Positions 1-7,705 of a DNA stretch of 46,458 nt are shown here, in pieces. How positions within the stretch are numbered: the stretch's first letter is position 1; the number at the start of each line of letters is the position of its first letter. The DNA lies in the IMG/VR virus record IMGVR_UViG_3300049432_000201, positions 1-46,458 of that record. One strand, given 5' to 3'. This DNA is from a virus. The notes below the pieces were generated by a model, which was given only the letters and a program-made list of their open reading frames with translations, was not told where the DNA came from and made no database searches. The position numbers were made by a program, and so were the translations under genes.

Positions 1-792
1 GTGGATCTGCTCGACCGCTATGCGGCTTCCCTTCGAGCACGTGGACTATCAGAACGAACCGTCGAGAATTACACCTGGAACCTGAGACTGATCGAGCGCC
101 ACTGCGGTAAGCGTTTCACGATCTCGCAGACCGCCGGCGAGCTGTGCGCCGCCGACGTGTGGGCGTTGCTCGAGGAACACGTCGGCGAGCTATCCCAGGC
201 CTACCTTCGACAGATCGTTTCAAGCGCCAAGTCGTGGCACAAGTGGGGAAACTCACGCGAGTTGTGGTCGCTGAACGGGATCATGTCGATCCCCTCTCCC
301 AAGGTGGAGGACACCGAACCGAGCCCGCTGAGTCCCGAGCAGATGCTGTGGCTAATCACCAATGCGTGGACCGATCGCCAACGCAAGCTGCTCTACCTCG
401 GCGGATGGCAGGGGTGCCGGATCTTCGAGAGCGCCCGGATGGGTGAAGAGCATTGGGTCGACGATCGCTTCAGCTTCATCGGCAAGAGGAACAAGCGACG
501 AGAGGTCCCCATCGCGCCGGCGCTTCGAGGCGCCCGCGCACTATTGACGGTTCCGTGCACCCGTCGACAGATGAGGTGGGCATATGAAGCCCTACGTAAG
601 AAGTCGCCGTTCTCATGGACACCACATCAGTTACGGGACACGTTCGCTCAACGACACATAGACAACCGACAGGAAATCGAGCTCGTCGGGGAGCTCCTCG
701 GTCACGCCCCCCAAACCACGACGTTACGGGTCTACGGGCGCTATCCATGGGAACGTAAAGTCGAGGCGATGCGGGATCTGCGGATCCTGTAG
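1..792 (+). CDS. int: Tyrosine recombinase (phage integrase)
   Basis: A 263-aa site-specific recombinase that should integrate the phage at the tRNA attachment site. The N-terminal SAM-like core-binding domain (about 1-85) opens with the usual pattern LxxRGLSERTVxxY. The catalytic domain shows the full set of active-site residues: R140 (in WQGCR), K162 (in IGK), H209 and R212 (HQLR), H235 (LLGH) and nucleophile Y245 (RVYGRY). The GTG start is the first base of the window, so a slightly longer N-terminus cannot be excluded. Leu211 and Leu242 are TTA codons. In the circular phage this gene would lie directly downstream of the HTH gene at 46132 and of the attachment core, all in one orientation. 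Two small membrane genes follow. Confidence 0.93.
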   Translation: MDLLDRYAASLRARGLSERTVENYTWNLRLIERHCGKRFTISQTAGELCAADVWALLEEHVGELSQAYLRQIVSSAKSWHKWGNSRELWSLNGIMSIPSPKVEDTEPSPLSPEQMLWLITNAWTDRQRKLLYLGGWQGCRIFESARMGEEHWVDDRFSFIGKRNKRREVPIAPALRGARALLTVPCTRRQMRWAYEALRKKSPFSWTPHQLRDTFAQRHIDNRQEIELVGELLGHAPQTTTLRVYGRYPWERKVEAMRDLRIL

Positions 793-795
793 ATA

Positions 796-802
796 GGGGG
801 AG
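796..802 (+). promoter_or_regulatory. Shine-Dalgarno site of the 74-aa membrane protein
   Basis: GGGGGAG lies two bases before the ATG at 805, just after the integrase stop codon. It supports the small downstream frame being translated. Confidence 0.6.
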
Positions 803-804
803 AA

Positions 805-1029
805 ATGAATCACAAACGATCGGATGTCGGCGGAAGTAGCGGATCGTTATTGATGATGGAAGACTCGGGACCATCGCAGCCACCTCCGCCTTCGACCGGC
901 CCAGCTCCCAATCCTCCTCCTAAGCCGCCGACCGGCCCGACACGCGTACCGCCTCTTCTCGCGCTGATCATCATCATCGTGGTGTGCGTTCTCTTGTACC
1001 TCGGCTGGAAGAGCCAACTAGGCCTCTGA
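805..1029 (+). CDS. Small proline-rich single-pass membrane protein
   Basis: A 74-aa protein of unrecognised family. Residues 24-49 are proline-rich (QPPPPSTGPAPNPPPKPP) and residues 50-67 form one strongly hydrophobic segment rich in Ile, Leu and Val, ending in a short WKSQLGL tail. This predicts an N-out or N-in single-pass protein with an extended proline stalk. Leu15 is a TTA codon. It follows the integrase by 13 bases and precedes a second protein of the same build, so the two look like a duplicated or co-working pair expressed from the lysogenic side. Superinfection exclusion or another lysogenic envelope function is possible, but nothing in the sequence proves it. Confidence 0.7.
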   Translation: MNHKRSDVGGSSGSLLMMEDSGPSQPPPPSTGPAPNPPPKPPTGPTRVPPLLALIIIIVVCVLLYLGWKSQLGL

Positions 1030-1035
1030 AAGAGC

Positions 1036-1203
1036 GTGACTGGCCGTTATCCGCCATCGGCACCACCGCCTCCGGCTGGCCCCCCGCCGAACCCACCACC
1101 TCAACCCGGGATGCACGGATGCCTCGTGCTGTTGCTCTTCCTCCTACTGGCCGCGGCGTTGATCACATTCAGTACGTGGATGGCGTTCCACGGCCCCCAG
1201 TGA
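1036..1203 (+). CDS. Second small proline-rich single-pass membrane protein
   Basis: A 55-aa frame starting at GTG 1036, six bases after the preceding stop and preceded by AAAGAG. Residues 6-24 are almost entirely proline, alanine and glycine. Residues 29-47 are a Leu/Val/Ala-rich membrane segment, followed by a short aromatic tail (TWMAFHGPQ). Architecture copies the 74-aa neighbour although the sequences differ. The stop codon overlaps the palindrome at 1202-1216, which also lies just past the stop of the convergent endolysin gene. Function unknown. The matching build, spacing and initiation signal are why I call it a gene despite its size. Confidence 0.6.
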   Translation: MTGRYPPSAPPPPAGPPPNPPPQPGMHGCLVLLLFLLLAAALITFSTWMAFHGPQ

Positions 1204-1216
1204 TTCCTATGGAATC
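1202..1216. repeat. 15-bp palindrome, copy 1
   Basis: GATTCCTATGGAATC, a perfect 6-3-6 dyad. It lies between the convergent int-side genes and the end of the leftward lytic unit, 10 bases past the endolysin stop codon. Confidence 0.8.
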
Positions 1217-1225
1217 GGTCAGCGC

Positions 1226-2026
1226 CTACCGGCGGAGCTTCCGCCACGTTAGCGGGCCGACGACCCCGTCGACCTTGAGGCCGACATCGCGCTGGAACCT
1301 TCGCACCATCTGCTCCATACGTTCGTCGAAGCGCTTCCCGAACTTGTCCTCGTCTGCGTCACGCGGATCGAACCCGTGGGCGTTGAGGTGCTTCTGCGCC
1401 TTCTTCACGAGCCATCCGACATCGCCTTGCTCGATCGACGGCAGGTCAGGCTTGTCGGGCTTCGCGTGTTTGTTGTGATCGTGGTCGACCATCTCTCGCG
1501 TTAGTTCGATGACCTTCTCGATCGGATAGTTGACCCCGCAGTCCGTGTGAGTCGAAAGCCGGAACGCGACCGATGCGTGCCAGTGCTGCGTGATCCCCCG
1601 GCGGCCCGCTTTGAGGTCAGCGACGTCGCACCACACGACCGGGATCCCGTGCTTCTTGGCGAGAGCGGCTTTCAGCTGGCAGCTGTTCTCGAGCATGTCG
1701 AGTGAGTAACGATCCTTCCACTGCGCCGGCGTCTGCAGGGTCCCGGCCTGCTCGATCTGAATCCCGTCGCTGTTCGCGCCCGGCGCGGCCCACGCGATGT
1801 CCTCGTCACGGACCCCCTGCACGATTGAGTTGTTGTCGACGTTGTAGTGGGCCGACGCTTCCCGTGTGGTCGTGTGAAACATCTGAGCGATGCGTTCCGC
1901 GGCGTCCGAGACCTCGGGGATGACCATGAGGTGATCGACGAGGAGATCGACGCGGCGACCTCCCTCACCCGTCTCAGTGAAGTTTCGGGCCTTGACGAAC
2001 GGGATCTTCGCTAGGTTGACGGTCAT
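1226..2026 (-). CDS. Endolysin: N-acetylmuramoyl-L-alanine amidase with peptidoglycan-binding domain
   Basis: A 266-aa wall hydrolase. Residues 25-165 match the amidase_2/PGRP fold: zinc ligands H32 (VDHLMV) and H160 (STHTDCG) with C163 in the third-ligand position of this family, the conserved SAHYNVD block around H60, and IEQAG with E92. Residues 198-264 form a PG_binding_1 domain ending VDGVVGPLTWRKL. No signal peptide is visible, so export should depend on the holin-like neighbour. The start at 2026 is chosen because its ATGA overlaps the stop of the RTX gene. A longer frame from 2035 exists but its ATG abuts the GGAG. It is the last gene of the leftward lytic unit. Confidence 0.9.
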   Translation of the reverse strand: MTVNLAKIPFVKARNFTETGEGGRRVDLLVDHLMVIPEVSDAAERIAQMFHTTTREASAHYNVDNNSIVQGVRDEDIAWAAPGANSDGIQIEQAGTLQTPAQWKDRYSLDMLENSCQLKAALAKKHGIPVVWCDVADLKAGRRGITQHWHASVAFRLSTHTDCGVNYPIEKVIELTREMVDHDHNKHAKPDKPDLPSIEQGDVGWLVKKAQKHLNAHGFDPRDADEDKFGKRFDERMEQMVRRFQRDVGLKVDGVVGPLTWRKLRR

Positions 2027-2394
2027 CCCTCGCATCTCCTTTCGATCTCGCCTTCGCAGTGGTCGAAGCCCGGGCCCCCGTTGATGCGGTCGAAGCCGTC
2101 GCCGCCGATGAGCCGGTCGTCACCAGCTGCACCGCAAAGGCGGTCACGCCCCGACAGGCCGAAGACTTGGTCGTTCCCGGCACGCGGGCGGATGGTGTCC
2201 GAACCGGCCGTGCCAACGATCACGTCCGCAGCGCTGGTCCCTGAATGGGTGGCTTTCTTCTGAAAGCACCCGTTGCGCCTCGCGAGGGTGGTCGGCCCCC
2301 CGCCAGCGTCTTCACCACCCTGCGGAACCGAAAGGACGCCGATGACGATGAGCCCCGCGGTCCCCGTGATGAGTAGGGCGCGGGGAAGCTTCAA
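2023..2394 (-). CDS. Membrane-anchored small RTX-repeat protein in the lysis cassette
   Basis: A 123-aa protein. Residues 4-22 form an N-terminal hydrophobic signal anchor. After a Gly-rich linker, the second half carries degenerate RTX nonapeptides (VGTAGSDTI, RAGNDQVFG, GRDRLCG, GDDRLIG, GDGFDRING, GPGFD), the calcium-binding beta-roll pattern of hemolysin-type proteins. Four cysteines could form disulfides outside the cell. The start is taken as TTG 2394, whose TTGA overlaps the stop of the upstream gene and which follows AGGGG by six bases. GTG 2421 would add nine residues. It sits between the holin-like gene and the endolysin, so a spanin-like or exported envelope role is an inference. 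Confidence 0.7.
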   Translation of the reverse strand: MKLPRALLITGTAGLIVIGVLSVPQGGEDAGGGPTTLARRNGCFQKKATHSGTSAADVIVGTAGSDTIRPRAGNDQVFGLSGRDRLCGAAGDDRLIGGDGFDRINGGPGFDHCEGEIERRCEG

Positions 2395-2843
2395 CCGGAT
2401 CCCCTGTTCAACGCCGCGCACAGCGGACTCTTGCCGCGCGGGTCTTCCTCTTGACAGATCTCGGTCAGGCTGTCCTTGACGGTCTCGTGGATCGTGCGGT
2501 GAAGGGCCCGCTGGATAGCGCGCAGGGAACCCGCCAACTGATCGGCCTCTCGCTCGACGTCATCGATCTCTTGCGCGAGGTCTTCGAGGTCGGACAGTCG
2601 CTCGTTCTGACTGTCCAGCCGGCGGTCGTTATCGGCAATGCCGTCCTTGATTCCGGCGTACTGCCACACACCGAACGTGATGGCGATCACGATCGCCACG
2701 AGTTTCGGCCACGTGAGGTTCTGCATCGCGTTCGTTATGGGTTCGATGAACTTGCCGAGAGCAGAGAGGTCGAACCTGTCCTGCTCTTTTCGGGTGCGTC
2801 GGCCCGTTGATTTCTTGCGAGCGGTTGTCTTCTTCGGTGGCAC
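2391..2843 (-). CDS. Holin-like coiled-coil membrane protein
   Basis: A 150-aa protein with a very basic N-terminus (residues 1-20, many Lys and Arg), one membrane segment at about 46-64 (WPKLVAIVIAITFGVWQYAG) and a long charged heptad-rich region from 70 to 125. Starts with GTG preceded by AGGAGGG at good spacing. It lies two genes upstream of the endolysin, where actinophages usually keep the holin. Single-pass topology with a coiled coil also fits a pinholin partner or a tail-tip protein, so the holin role is inferred from position. Confidence 0.55.
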   Translation of the reverse strand: MPPKKTTARKKSTGRRTRKEQDRFDLSALGKFIEPITNAMQNLTWPKLVAIVIAITFGVWQYAGIKDGIADNDRRLDSQNERLSDLEDLAQEIDDVEREADQLAGSLRAIQRALHRTIHETVKDSLTEICQEEDPRGKSPLCAALNRGSG

Positions 2844-2863
2844 GCGCGCCCTCCTGGTTCTAT

Positions 2864-2880
2864 GAGGGGCGCAGTCCCTC
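2864..2880 (-). other. Stem-loop with ACTGCGC loop before the holin-like gene
   Basis: GAGGG and CCCTC enclose a 7-base loop that reads ACTGCGC on the transcribed strand. It lies in the gap between the gene ending at 2932 and the GTG at 2843. There is no T-tract, so it is not a classical terminator. Similar hairpins occur at 21711 and 45045. Confidence 0.45.
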
Positions 2881-2931
2881 GAAGGATGATCGGTCTCTTA
2901 CGTTACGTGCAGTCGAGCCGTTGTTGCGTTT

Positions 2932-3564
2932 TTAGATTGTGATGCGATCGCCGACCGCCGCAGAACTTTGTCCCAGCTTTTCGACGATCTGGTGGTCATC
3001 AAGGAAAGCCTTGACATGCTGAGCGACCGTGTCGCGATCGGCGTCGATCGGTAGGCCACCGACTTCGTGGACACCGAAGAAGACGAACTCCGGATTGGGT
3101 TCCGTCCTGTCGTCATCGAGATACTCGGGTTCCCCGTTGGAGACGCTGACCTGGACGCGGAGCGCCGGGATCGTTGGAGAGATGATCGGTGGTTCGGGTT
3201 CCTCAAGTGGCTCGGGGATCTCGACGAACTCGGGTACATCCAGCAACTCCGGCAGGGGATCCTCCGTGAAGACCTCGGGCACGAACCCCTCCTCACCTTC
3301 GTGTTCCCGGTTCGTCTCCAAAATCGCCTTGAGTCGCGCCTTGTTTCCGTTGCCGATCGCGGTCCGTTGCCCTTCTATCGCGCGGTTTTGATCTTCGATC
3401 TCAGCTCGGACGTCGGTCAACCGTTCGTTGAGCGCTGTCTTCTCAGCGATCTCGGTGTTCCGACGATGGAACCGGTCGAGCCCTTCTCGATACTCGGCGA
3501 AGAGGGACTCGAACTCGTTGTTGTGCATCTCGTAGGTGTCCTTGCGGACGATCTCGATCTCCAT
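2932..3564 (-). CDS. Tail-region protein of unknown function, coiled coil plus proline-rich segment
   Basis: A 210-aa acidic protein that I do not recognise. Residues 15-75 are heptad-like and charged (EYREGLDRFHRRN, AEIEDQNRAIEGQ), residues 95-130 are rich in Pro and Glu (PEVFTEDPLPEL, EIPEPLEEPEPP), and the C-terminal part (135-210) looks globular. A GGAG sits eight bases before the ATG. It is placed 12 bases downstream of the tail fiber gene, so a fiber-associated or fiber-assembly role is plausible on position alone. Confidence 0.55.
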   Translation of the reverse strand: MEIEIVRKDTYEMHNNEFESLFAEYREGLDRFHRRNTEIAEKTALNERLTDVRAEIEDQNRAIEGQRTAIGNGNKARLKAILETNREHEGEEGFVPEVFTEDPLPELLDVPEFVEIPEPLEEPEPPIISPTIPALRVQVSVSNGEPEYLDDDRTEPNPEFVFFGVHEVGGLPIDADRDTVAQHVKAFLDDHQIVEKLGQSSAAVGDRITI

Positions 3565-3576
3565 TGACTTCTCTCC

Positions 3577-5094
3577 TTACGCGCCCAGATATTCGGCTGT
3601 GATGAACGAATGCTGCAGCCCCGAGATCGGAACAACGGCGTGAGTCGACTGCACTTGGAGCTCGAGAGGAGCTCCTGACGAAACCGTGACGATCTTCGTC
3701 GGGAGTTGTAGCGAAACGGGAAGGGAGATCGGGTTCTCACTACTTTCCGCTTTGATGATCTCTGTTCCGTTCAGCAGAAGACGAGCTTGATGCCGCTGCG
3801 CTCCCCCGGCCGCGGTGGTCGTAACCGAGACTTGCCCGCCGATCTTCCAGCGCCCTGCGCGGTTGAGAAGCGCCGTGTTCGACGAGAGGCTTACGTCAGC
3901 TTGGTCGTGCAGAGTGTCGACAAGGATCTTCGTCCAGGTGTTCGCCGCTATTGCCGCCTGGGCCCCCACTAGTACAGCGTTCCCTTGCGACGAAGTGCCT
4001 ATCGGCCGCCACCCTGTGTTGCCTGTACCGGAGATCTTTTCGTAGACGGTTGTCCCATCGCCGCCGTCTCTACGGAAGAAAACTGACCCCGAACTCGCCG
4101 TGACCGCTCCCTCAGGAGATCCCGATCCCCACCGAAAGTTCCGAGTGCTATCGGACAGGTCTTGGATGCGATTCGTGAGGACGAAGTTGACGAACAGATC
4201 GTTGTACGCGGAGTCGGCTGCGTTGCGGAGTGTCGCCGCCGACGAGCTCGCTCGCTTGAGCATTACATCCAGAGCGGTGCCGAAAAAGATGCGACCAGTG
4301 GCATCGACCTGGAGCAGGACTGTTTCGGTGTTGTCGGCGTCGTTCGTCAGGACTACCTTGCACAGTCCGTTATCGCTCCGGACGGTGATTCGTCTCTGAT
4401 CAGCCGGGGCGTCGCCATCGATCATCAGAACGCCGGCGTGGCCTCCCGACGTCGACTCGATGATGGCCCTCTGGACCCCGGTCCCGGTTTGCTTGATGCC
4501 AGCGGCGAAGGTTTGAAGCGCAGTCCAGGTCGAGGCGACCGATAGAGCCGGGTACTCGACGAGCGTTGTCCATGCCCCAGTTGCATCATCTGAGGACCTC
4601 GCCCACGTCTTGTTCCCTCCCGCTTGTCGTAGGACCTGCCACGCGCGGTTGGGATTGCCGTGGTCTCGCAGAGTCATGACGTTGCCGAAATCAGGCCAGC
4701 CGTTCGCAGGGATGACTGCCGCGTATGAGAACCCCGACGGGTAGGTGTTGGGGAGCGTCGCGAGCGCCTTGCCATCAGCGATCTTCTGGACATGCTTGTC
4801 GGCGCCGTCGAGCCCGCCGGTGTGCGCAGCCAAGGCGGCCGAATAGACGGGCATCGGATCGCTCGACCACACCGCCGGCGGTCCTACTGCCGTGCATGCT
4901 TGATAAAGACCGAGCGTCTTGTTAAAGATCAGTTTCCCGACCCACTTTGGATCCGCATCGCGCTGTGCCGTCGTTCGATCGGGGACGCCGATGCAGAACG
5001 CCTCTATGAAGTCCGCAATCTCTTCGGTCCCGACCTGGATGTCGGCCGGGTCGCCCAGGTCGATGAATGGGGTGCCGCGCGCCTTGTTCCCCAT
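3577..5094 (-). CDS. Tail fiber / receptor-binding protein
   Basis: A 505-aa fiber. The start at 5094 is set by the TAATG junction with the gpI-like gene. A frame 179 residues longer exists but only runs through the neighbour. The N-terminus (GDPADIQVGTEEI) should attach to the baseplate. Residues about 55-110 resemble the pyocin-knob type region (YPSGFSYAAV, NPNRAWQVLRQAGG). The middle is Ser/Ala/Gly-rich beta structure, and the C-terminal 130 residues (TWTKILVDTLHDQADVS to FITAEYLGA) look like a compact beta-sandwich receptor-binding head. It follows the baseplate genes, as in P2-like tails. Receptor unknown. Confidence 0.82.
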   Translation of the reverse strand: MGNKARGTPFIDLGDPADIQVGTEEIADFIEAFCIGVPDRTTAQRDADPKWVGKLIFNKTLGLYQACTAVGPPAVWSSDPMPVYSAALAAHTGGLDGADKHVQKIADGKALATLPNTYPSGFSYAAVIPANGWPDFGNVMTLRDHGNPNRAWQVLRQAGGNKTWARSSDDATGAWTTLVEYPALSVASTWTALQTFAAGIKQTGTGVQRAIIESTSGGHAGVLMIDGDAPADQRRITVRSDNGLCKVVLTNDADNTETVLLQVDATGRIFFGTALDVMLKRASSSAATLRNAADSAYNDLFVNFVLTNRIQDLSDSTRNFRWGSGSPEGAVTASSGSVFFRRDGGDGTTVYEKISGTGNTGWRPIGTSSQGNAVLVGAQAAIAANTWTKILVDTLHDQADVSLSSNTALLNRAGRWKIGGQVSVTTTAAGGAQRHQARLLLNGTEIIKAESSENPISLPVSLQLPTKIVTVSSGAPLELQVQSTHAVVPISGLQHSFITAEYLGA

Positions 5095-5720
5095 TACGGC
5101 GCCACCCAGTTCCGGAGATCGTTCCACGTCGCGAACGCGTCCTTCACGTTCTGCCATGTAGCGAAGTTCTCGGGATCGGCGACCTCGCTCCACAGATCGG
5201 CCGGCAGTGTCTCGAACGTCAGCACGAGACTCCCGGGTTTCTGCTTCCGGACGAACGCCTCGACCTTCGCTGGATCTGGAGCCTGAACGCGATAAACCCG
5301 GACTCGAAGGGTGTAGGCCGACGTCCACCGCTCCTCGAGGATCACTTTCTTCGAGCCGGTGAGAAATGCCTTTGCTGCCTGGATGATCGAAGCAGGACGT
5401 CCTCGCTGGAAACCCTGCACGCTCTTCAGCTGCAAGCGCTGCTCTTCTTCCGGAAGGCTCGTATCGACCTCGGCTCCGATGAACTGTCCCAACCACGGGA
5501 GGAACTTCGCAGGCACGTTGTCGACATCGAACAGTAGCGACCAACCCCCGCGCTCGGCCGTGTCTCGAACGATGTCGTCGATCTCGCCGAGCTGGGCTCC
5601 GAACGTGTCGAGGAACATGAGCAGTTGCCACCCGTTCTCTTCGTCACGGTCGGTGAAACCGCCGCCGAGAGCGTCATAGAGCTTGCGCGACGTCTCGTGG
5701 ACGACGGGTGCTGGACTCAT
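5094..5720 (-). CDS. Baseplate protein, P2 gpI / tail protein I-like
   Basis: A 208-aa protein between baseplate J and the fiber, the place of gpI in P2-like tails. It has the family features: an early acidic helical part (LDTFGAQLGEIDDIVRDTAERGG), the block AKFLPWLGQFIG near residue 75, and GFQRGRPASIIQAAKAFLTGSKKVILEE, then a small beta domain. The gpI family joins the wedge to the fiber. ATGA overlap with the J gene upstream and TAATG with the fiber downstream indicate translational coupling. Confidence 0.82.
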   Translation of the reverse strand: MSPAPVVHETSRKLYDALGGGFTDRDEENGWQLLMFLDTFGAQLGEIDDIVRDTAERGGWSLLFDVDNVPAKFLPWLGQFIGAEVDTSLPEEEQRLQLKSVQGFQRGRPASIIQAAKAFLTGSKKVILEERWTSAYTLRVRVYRVQAPDPAKVEAFVRKQKPGSLVLTFETLPADLWSEVADPENFATWQNVKDAFATWNDLRNWVAP

Positions 5721-6919
5721 GCGACCACCGTTCCTGCAACCGACGAGTCGGCCGGATCCGGACCTACCGGTTTCGGAAGCGGGGCTTGGCCCCCGAGTGC
5801 GAGATCAACTCGAGCGCCGTTGATCGTGAGATCAAAGAGGCCCCCGGTCGTCGTGATGTGGTCGACCCCTTCGATGTTCTCGATGATGGTCGCGACCTCG
5901 AGGTAGCGAAGGATCGTTTTGCGTTCCCATTTCCGCAACCAGTTGCCGTCGGCGTCCTGCTCGTTCCCCCAATGGGCGGGATGGATAAAGTCGATCACGG
6001 CCGCTTCGGCCTCAGCCTCGACGTCAGCGAGGACGTAGCCATCCCGGGCTTTCACCTGGAAAACGATGTCGACCTCTGTGTAGGTCGGTCCCATCGTATT
6101 GACGACGAAGTTCACCTCACGCATGGCTTCGAGATCCTGGGCCAGTTGGTCAAGGGTCGGCTCTGGAGGAACGGGCTGTCCCTCGTCATCGACCGCGGCT
6201 ACGGCGACCATCCGTTCCTGGTCGAAAGCCTCCGGAGGACCGGGGTCGTAGCCATCGACCGCAACGGCGCGATAGACGCCTGGAGTACGAAGGGCAAGGA
6301 CGGCGAAGTCTTCGGGGAGGATGGGTCGCGGCGTCATCAGCTTCAGCTCGTCGGCGAGGCGATCGAGGTAATCCTCGTCGAGCTCCGCCTCCACGCCACC
6401 CGAACTTGCAGTCGTCGAAACAATCGATTCGACCCAACCCACGTTGTCGTAGAGCTCATAGGTCGTGCCGATCGCAAAGCCGTTGTGGGACTCGCCGGGC
6501 TGCTCTGCTACAAAAACGACGTTCGCGACGGTCTCCGATTCCTGTGGAATCACTGCATCGACGAGGGTGACGAAATACAAATACTCGTCACCCGAGATCG
6601 CGACGCGGACGTGCGTCCCGGCCGGCAACGTGTAACCAGCGTCATCAATGGCCGTCACGGTCGCCGAGAACGAAGCCTTTGCGCCGTCGATCGCGCTCAA
6701 GGAGAGAAGGTCTTGACCGAAAGCTCTGAAGATTCCGTCGCCGACGTTCACCGCGACGAGCGATGTCTCACTATTTATCCGTGCGTTCTCTTCGATGACC
6801 CCAACCTCGAGGTGGGATTCCTTAGGCTGCCACCCCGGGAACTTCGCAGCCATCGATGTGAACGCGCGTTGGATCAGGTCCGCTGGCCGGGTATCGAGGG
6901 GCAACTTGAGGAAACTCAC
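5717..6919 (-). CDS. Baseplate J-like protein
   Basis: A 400-aa baseplate wedge component of the Baseplate_J family. The start is taken as GTG 6919, which overlaps the TGA of the gp25-like gene. A 432-residue frame starts further upstream inside that gene. Typical elements include the N-terminal helical region, the GDEYLYFVT and VVFVAEQPGESHNGFAIGT blocks, the LDEDYLDRLADELKLMTPRPILPEDFAVLALRTPGV core and the C-terminal VIDFIHPAHWGNE segment. The palindrome at 6537 is coded as VIPQES. Partner of gp25-like and gpI-like neighbours. Confidence 0.92.
   Translation of the reverse strand: MSFLKLPLDTRPADLIQRAFTSMAAKFPGWQPKESHLEVGVIEENARINSETSLVAVNVGDGIFRAFGQDLLSLSAIDGAKASFSATVTAIDDAGYTLPAGTHVRVAISGDEYLYFVTLVDAVIPQESETVANVVFVAEQPGESHNGFAIGTTYELYDNVGWVESIVSTTASSGGVEAELDEDYLDRLADELKLMTPRPILPEDFAVLALRTPGVYRAVAVDGYDPGPPEAFDQERMVAVAAVDDEGQPVPPEPTLDQLAQDLEAMREVNFVVNTMGPTYTEVDIVFQVKARDGYVLADVEAEAEAAVIDFIHPAHWGNEQDADGNWLRKWERKTILRYLEVATIIENIEGVDHITTTGGLFDLTINGARVDLALGGQAPLPKPVGPDPADSSVAGTVVA
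6537..6551. repeat. 15-bp palindrome, copy 2
   Basis: GATTCCTGTGGAATC inside the baseplate J gene, where it encodes VIPQES. One of the copies well inside a gene rather than at a boundary. Confidence 0.75.
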
Positions 6920-7233
6920 AGAGCTGCCTCGATCATTCGCACGCCGATCTGGACGCGGGATGTCACGCCTTCCTCGATCCTTTCGGAGAACGACAACCGC
7001 GCGCGCGGCTCCCATTGGGCGACCGCTGCTTCGATCTCGACGAGGTCCGGCGAGCTCTGCCGGAAATCGAACACCTGATCGCTGATCCCGAAGTCGAGAG
7101 ACATGAGGCGATCGCCACGACGGGACCGAAGGACGACGTCGACATTCTGGATGCCCTCATCGAGCGTGCCGTCACCCACAACGAGAGCGCTCTCACCTTC
7201 GACCTGGAAAGGAACTTTCAGATGGGCGCTCAC
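6916..7233 (-). CDS. gpW/gp25-like baseplate wedge protein
   Basis: A 105-aa protein of the T4 gp25 / P2 gpW family. It carries the family blocks SRRGDRLMSLDFGISDQVFDF and EIEAAVAQWEPRARLS, where gp25-like proteins place their conserved RGE/R-rich helix and the EPR motif. The start is taken as GTG 7233, overlapping the TGA of the upstream gpV-like gene. GTG 7242 would add three residues. It should form the conserved inner baseplate with baseplate J. Confidence 0.88.
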   Translation of the reverse strand: MSAHLKVPFQVEGESALVVGDGTLDEGIQNVDVVLRSRRGDRLMSLDFGISDQVFDFRQSSPDLVEIEAAVAQWEPRARLSFSERIEEGVTSRVQIGVRMIEAAL

Positions 7234-7595
7234 TCGGGCCACCCCTTGACCTTCAGGACTTCGGGGCGATCGGGATCCCCTGCGATGAAACCGACCACGA
7301 GCTCGGTGCCGAAGGGCGGGAGATCGGGGAAGCGCAGAACGTGCGAGTGGGCTGCGAAGGAAAAAATATCTTCCCCGTCAGGGCCTTCGGTACGCGTTCT
7401 TTCCGGCGGCCGCGGGTACTCAGCAGGACCGAACTCGATCGACTTCGAGAAGTCGTTGATGCGGAAGAAACAGCGGCTGTCGTCGCCCTCGGCAAAGCGC
7501 GTCAGCTCGCCGATGAAGAAGCCTTGGAATTGGCCCTCAGATTCTTCGGGCGGCGCGCCGTGCTTACGACGCTCTTCGAGTAATGACTGACCCAC
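7230..7595 (-). CDS. gpV/VgrG-type OB-fold baseplate spike protein (small)
   Basis: A 121-aa protein. The middle and C-terminal part has the OB-fold signature of gp5, gpV and VgrG proteins: DLPPFGTELVVGFIAGDPDRPEVLKV. Typical gpV proteins are longer and add a beta-helix needle, which is absent here, so the tip must come from another protein or a very short one. GTG start with GGGGAG before it. The 110 bases upstream, to the hub gene, hold no gene. Confidence 0.75.
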   Translation of the reverse strand: MGQSLLEERRKHGAPPEESEGQFQGFFIGELTRFAEGDDSRCFFRINDFSKSIEFGPAEYPRPPERTRTEGPDGEDIFSFAAHSHVLRFPDLPPFGTELVVGFIAGDPDRPEVLKVKGWPE

Positions 7596-7705
7596 GCTCG
7601 CTCCCCGATCGGGATGTGGTTCCTTTTGGGATCGAGCGCAGTTCGAACCCGTCCAGAGTGGACGACCAACAGTCTATGGACTAAAGCTGCTCCAGTGGTG
7701 GGTTT

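Noticed and set aside
5095-5631. 179-residue extension of the tail fiber
   Set aside because: It only reads antiphase through the gpI-like gene. The TAATG junction gives a better start.
5708-7078. Long plus-strand frame of 456 codons opposite baseplate J
   Set aside because: It mirrors a well-supported gene and arises from GC-rich codon bias. Similar mirrors occur at 39822-41180, 17154-18131 and 18224-19330.
7630-7700. TTCGAA-containing segment as a tRNA
   Set aside because: No acceptor or anticodon arm can be paired around it.
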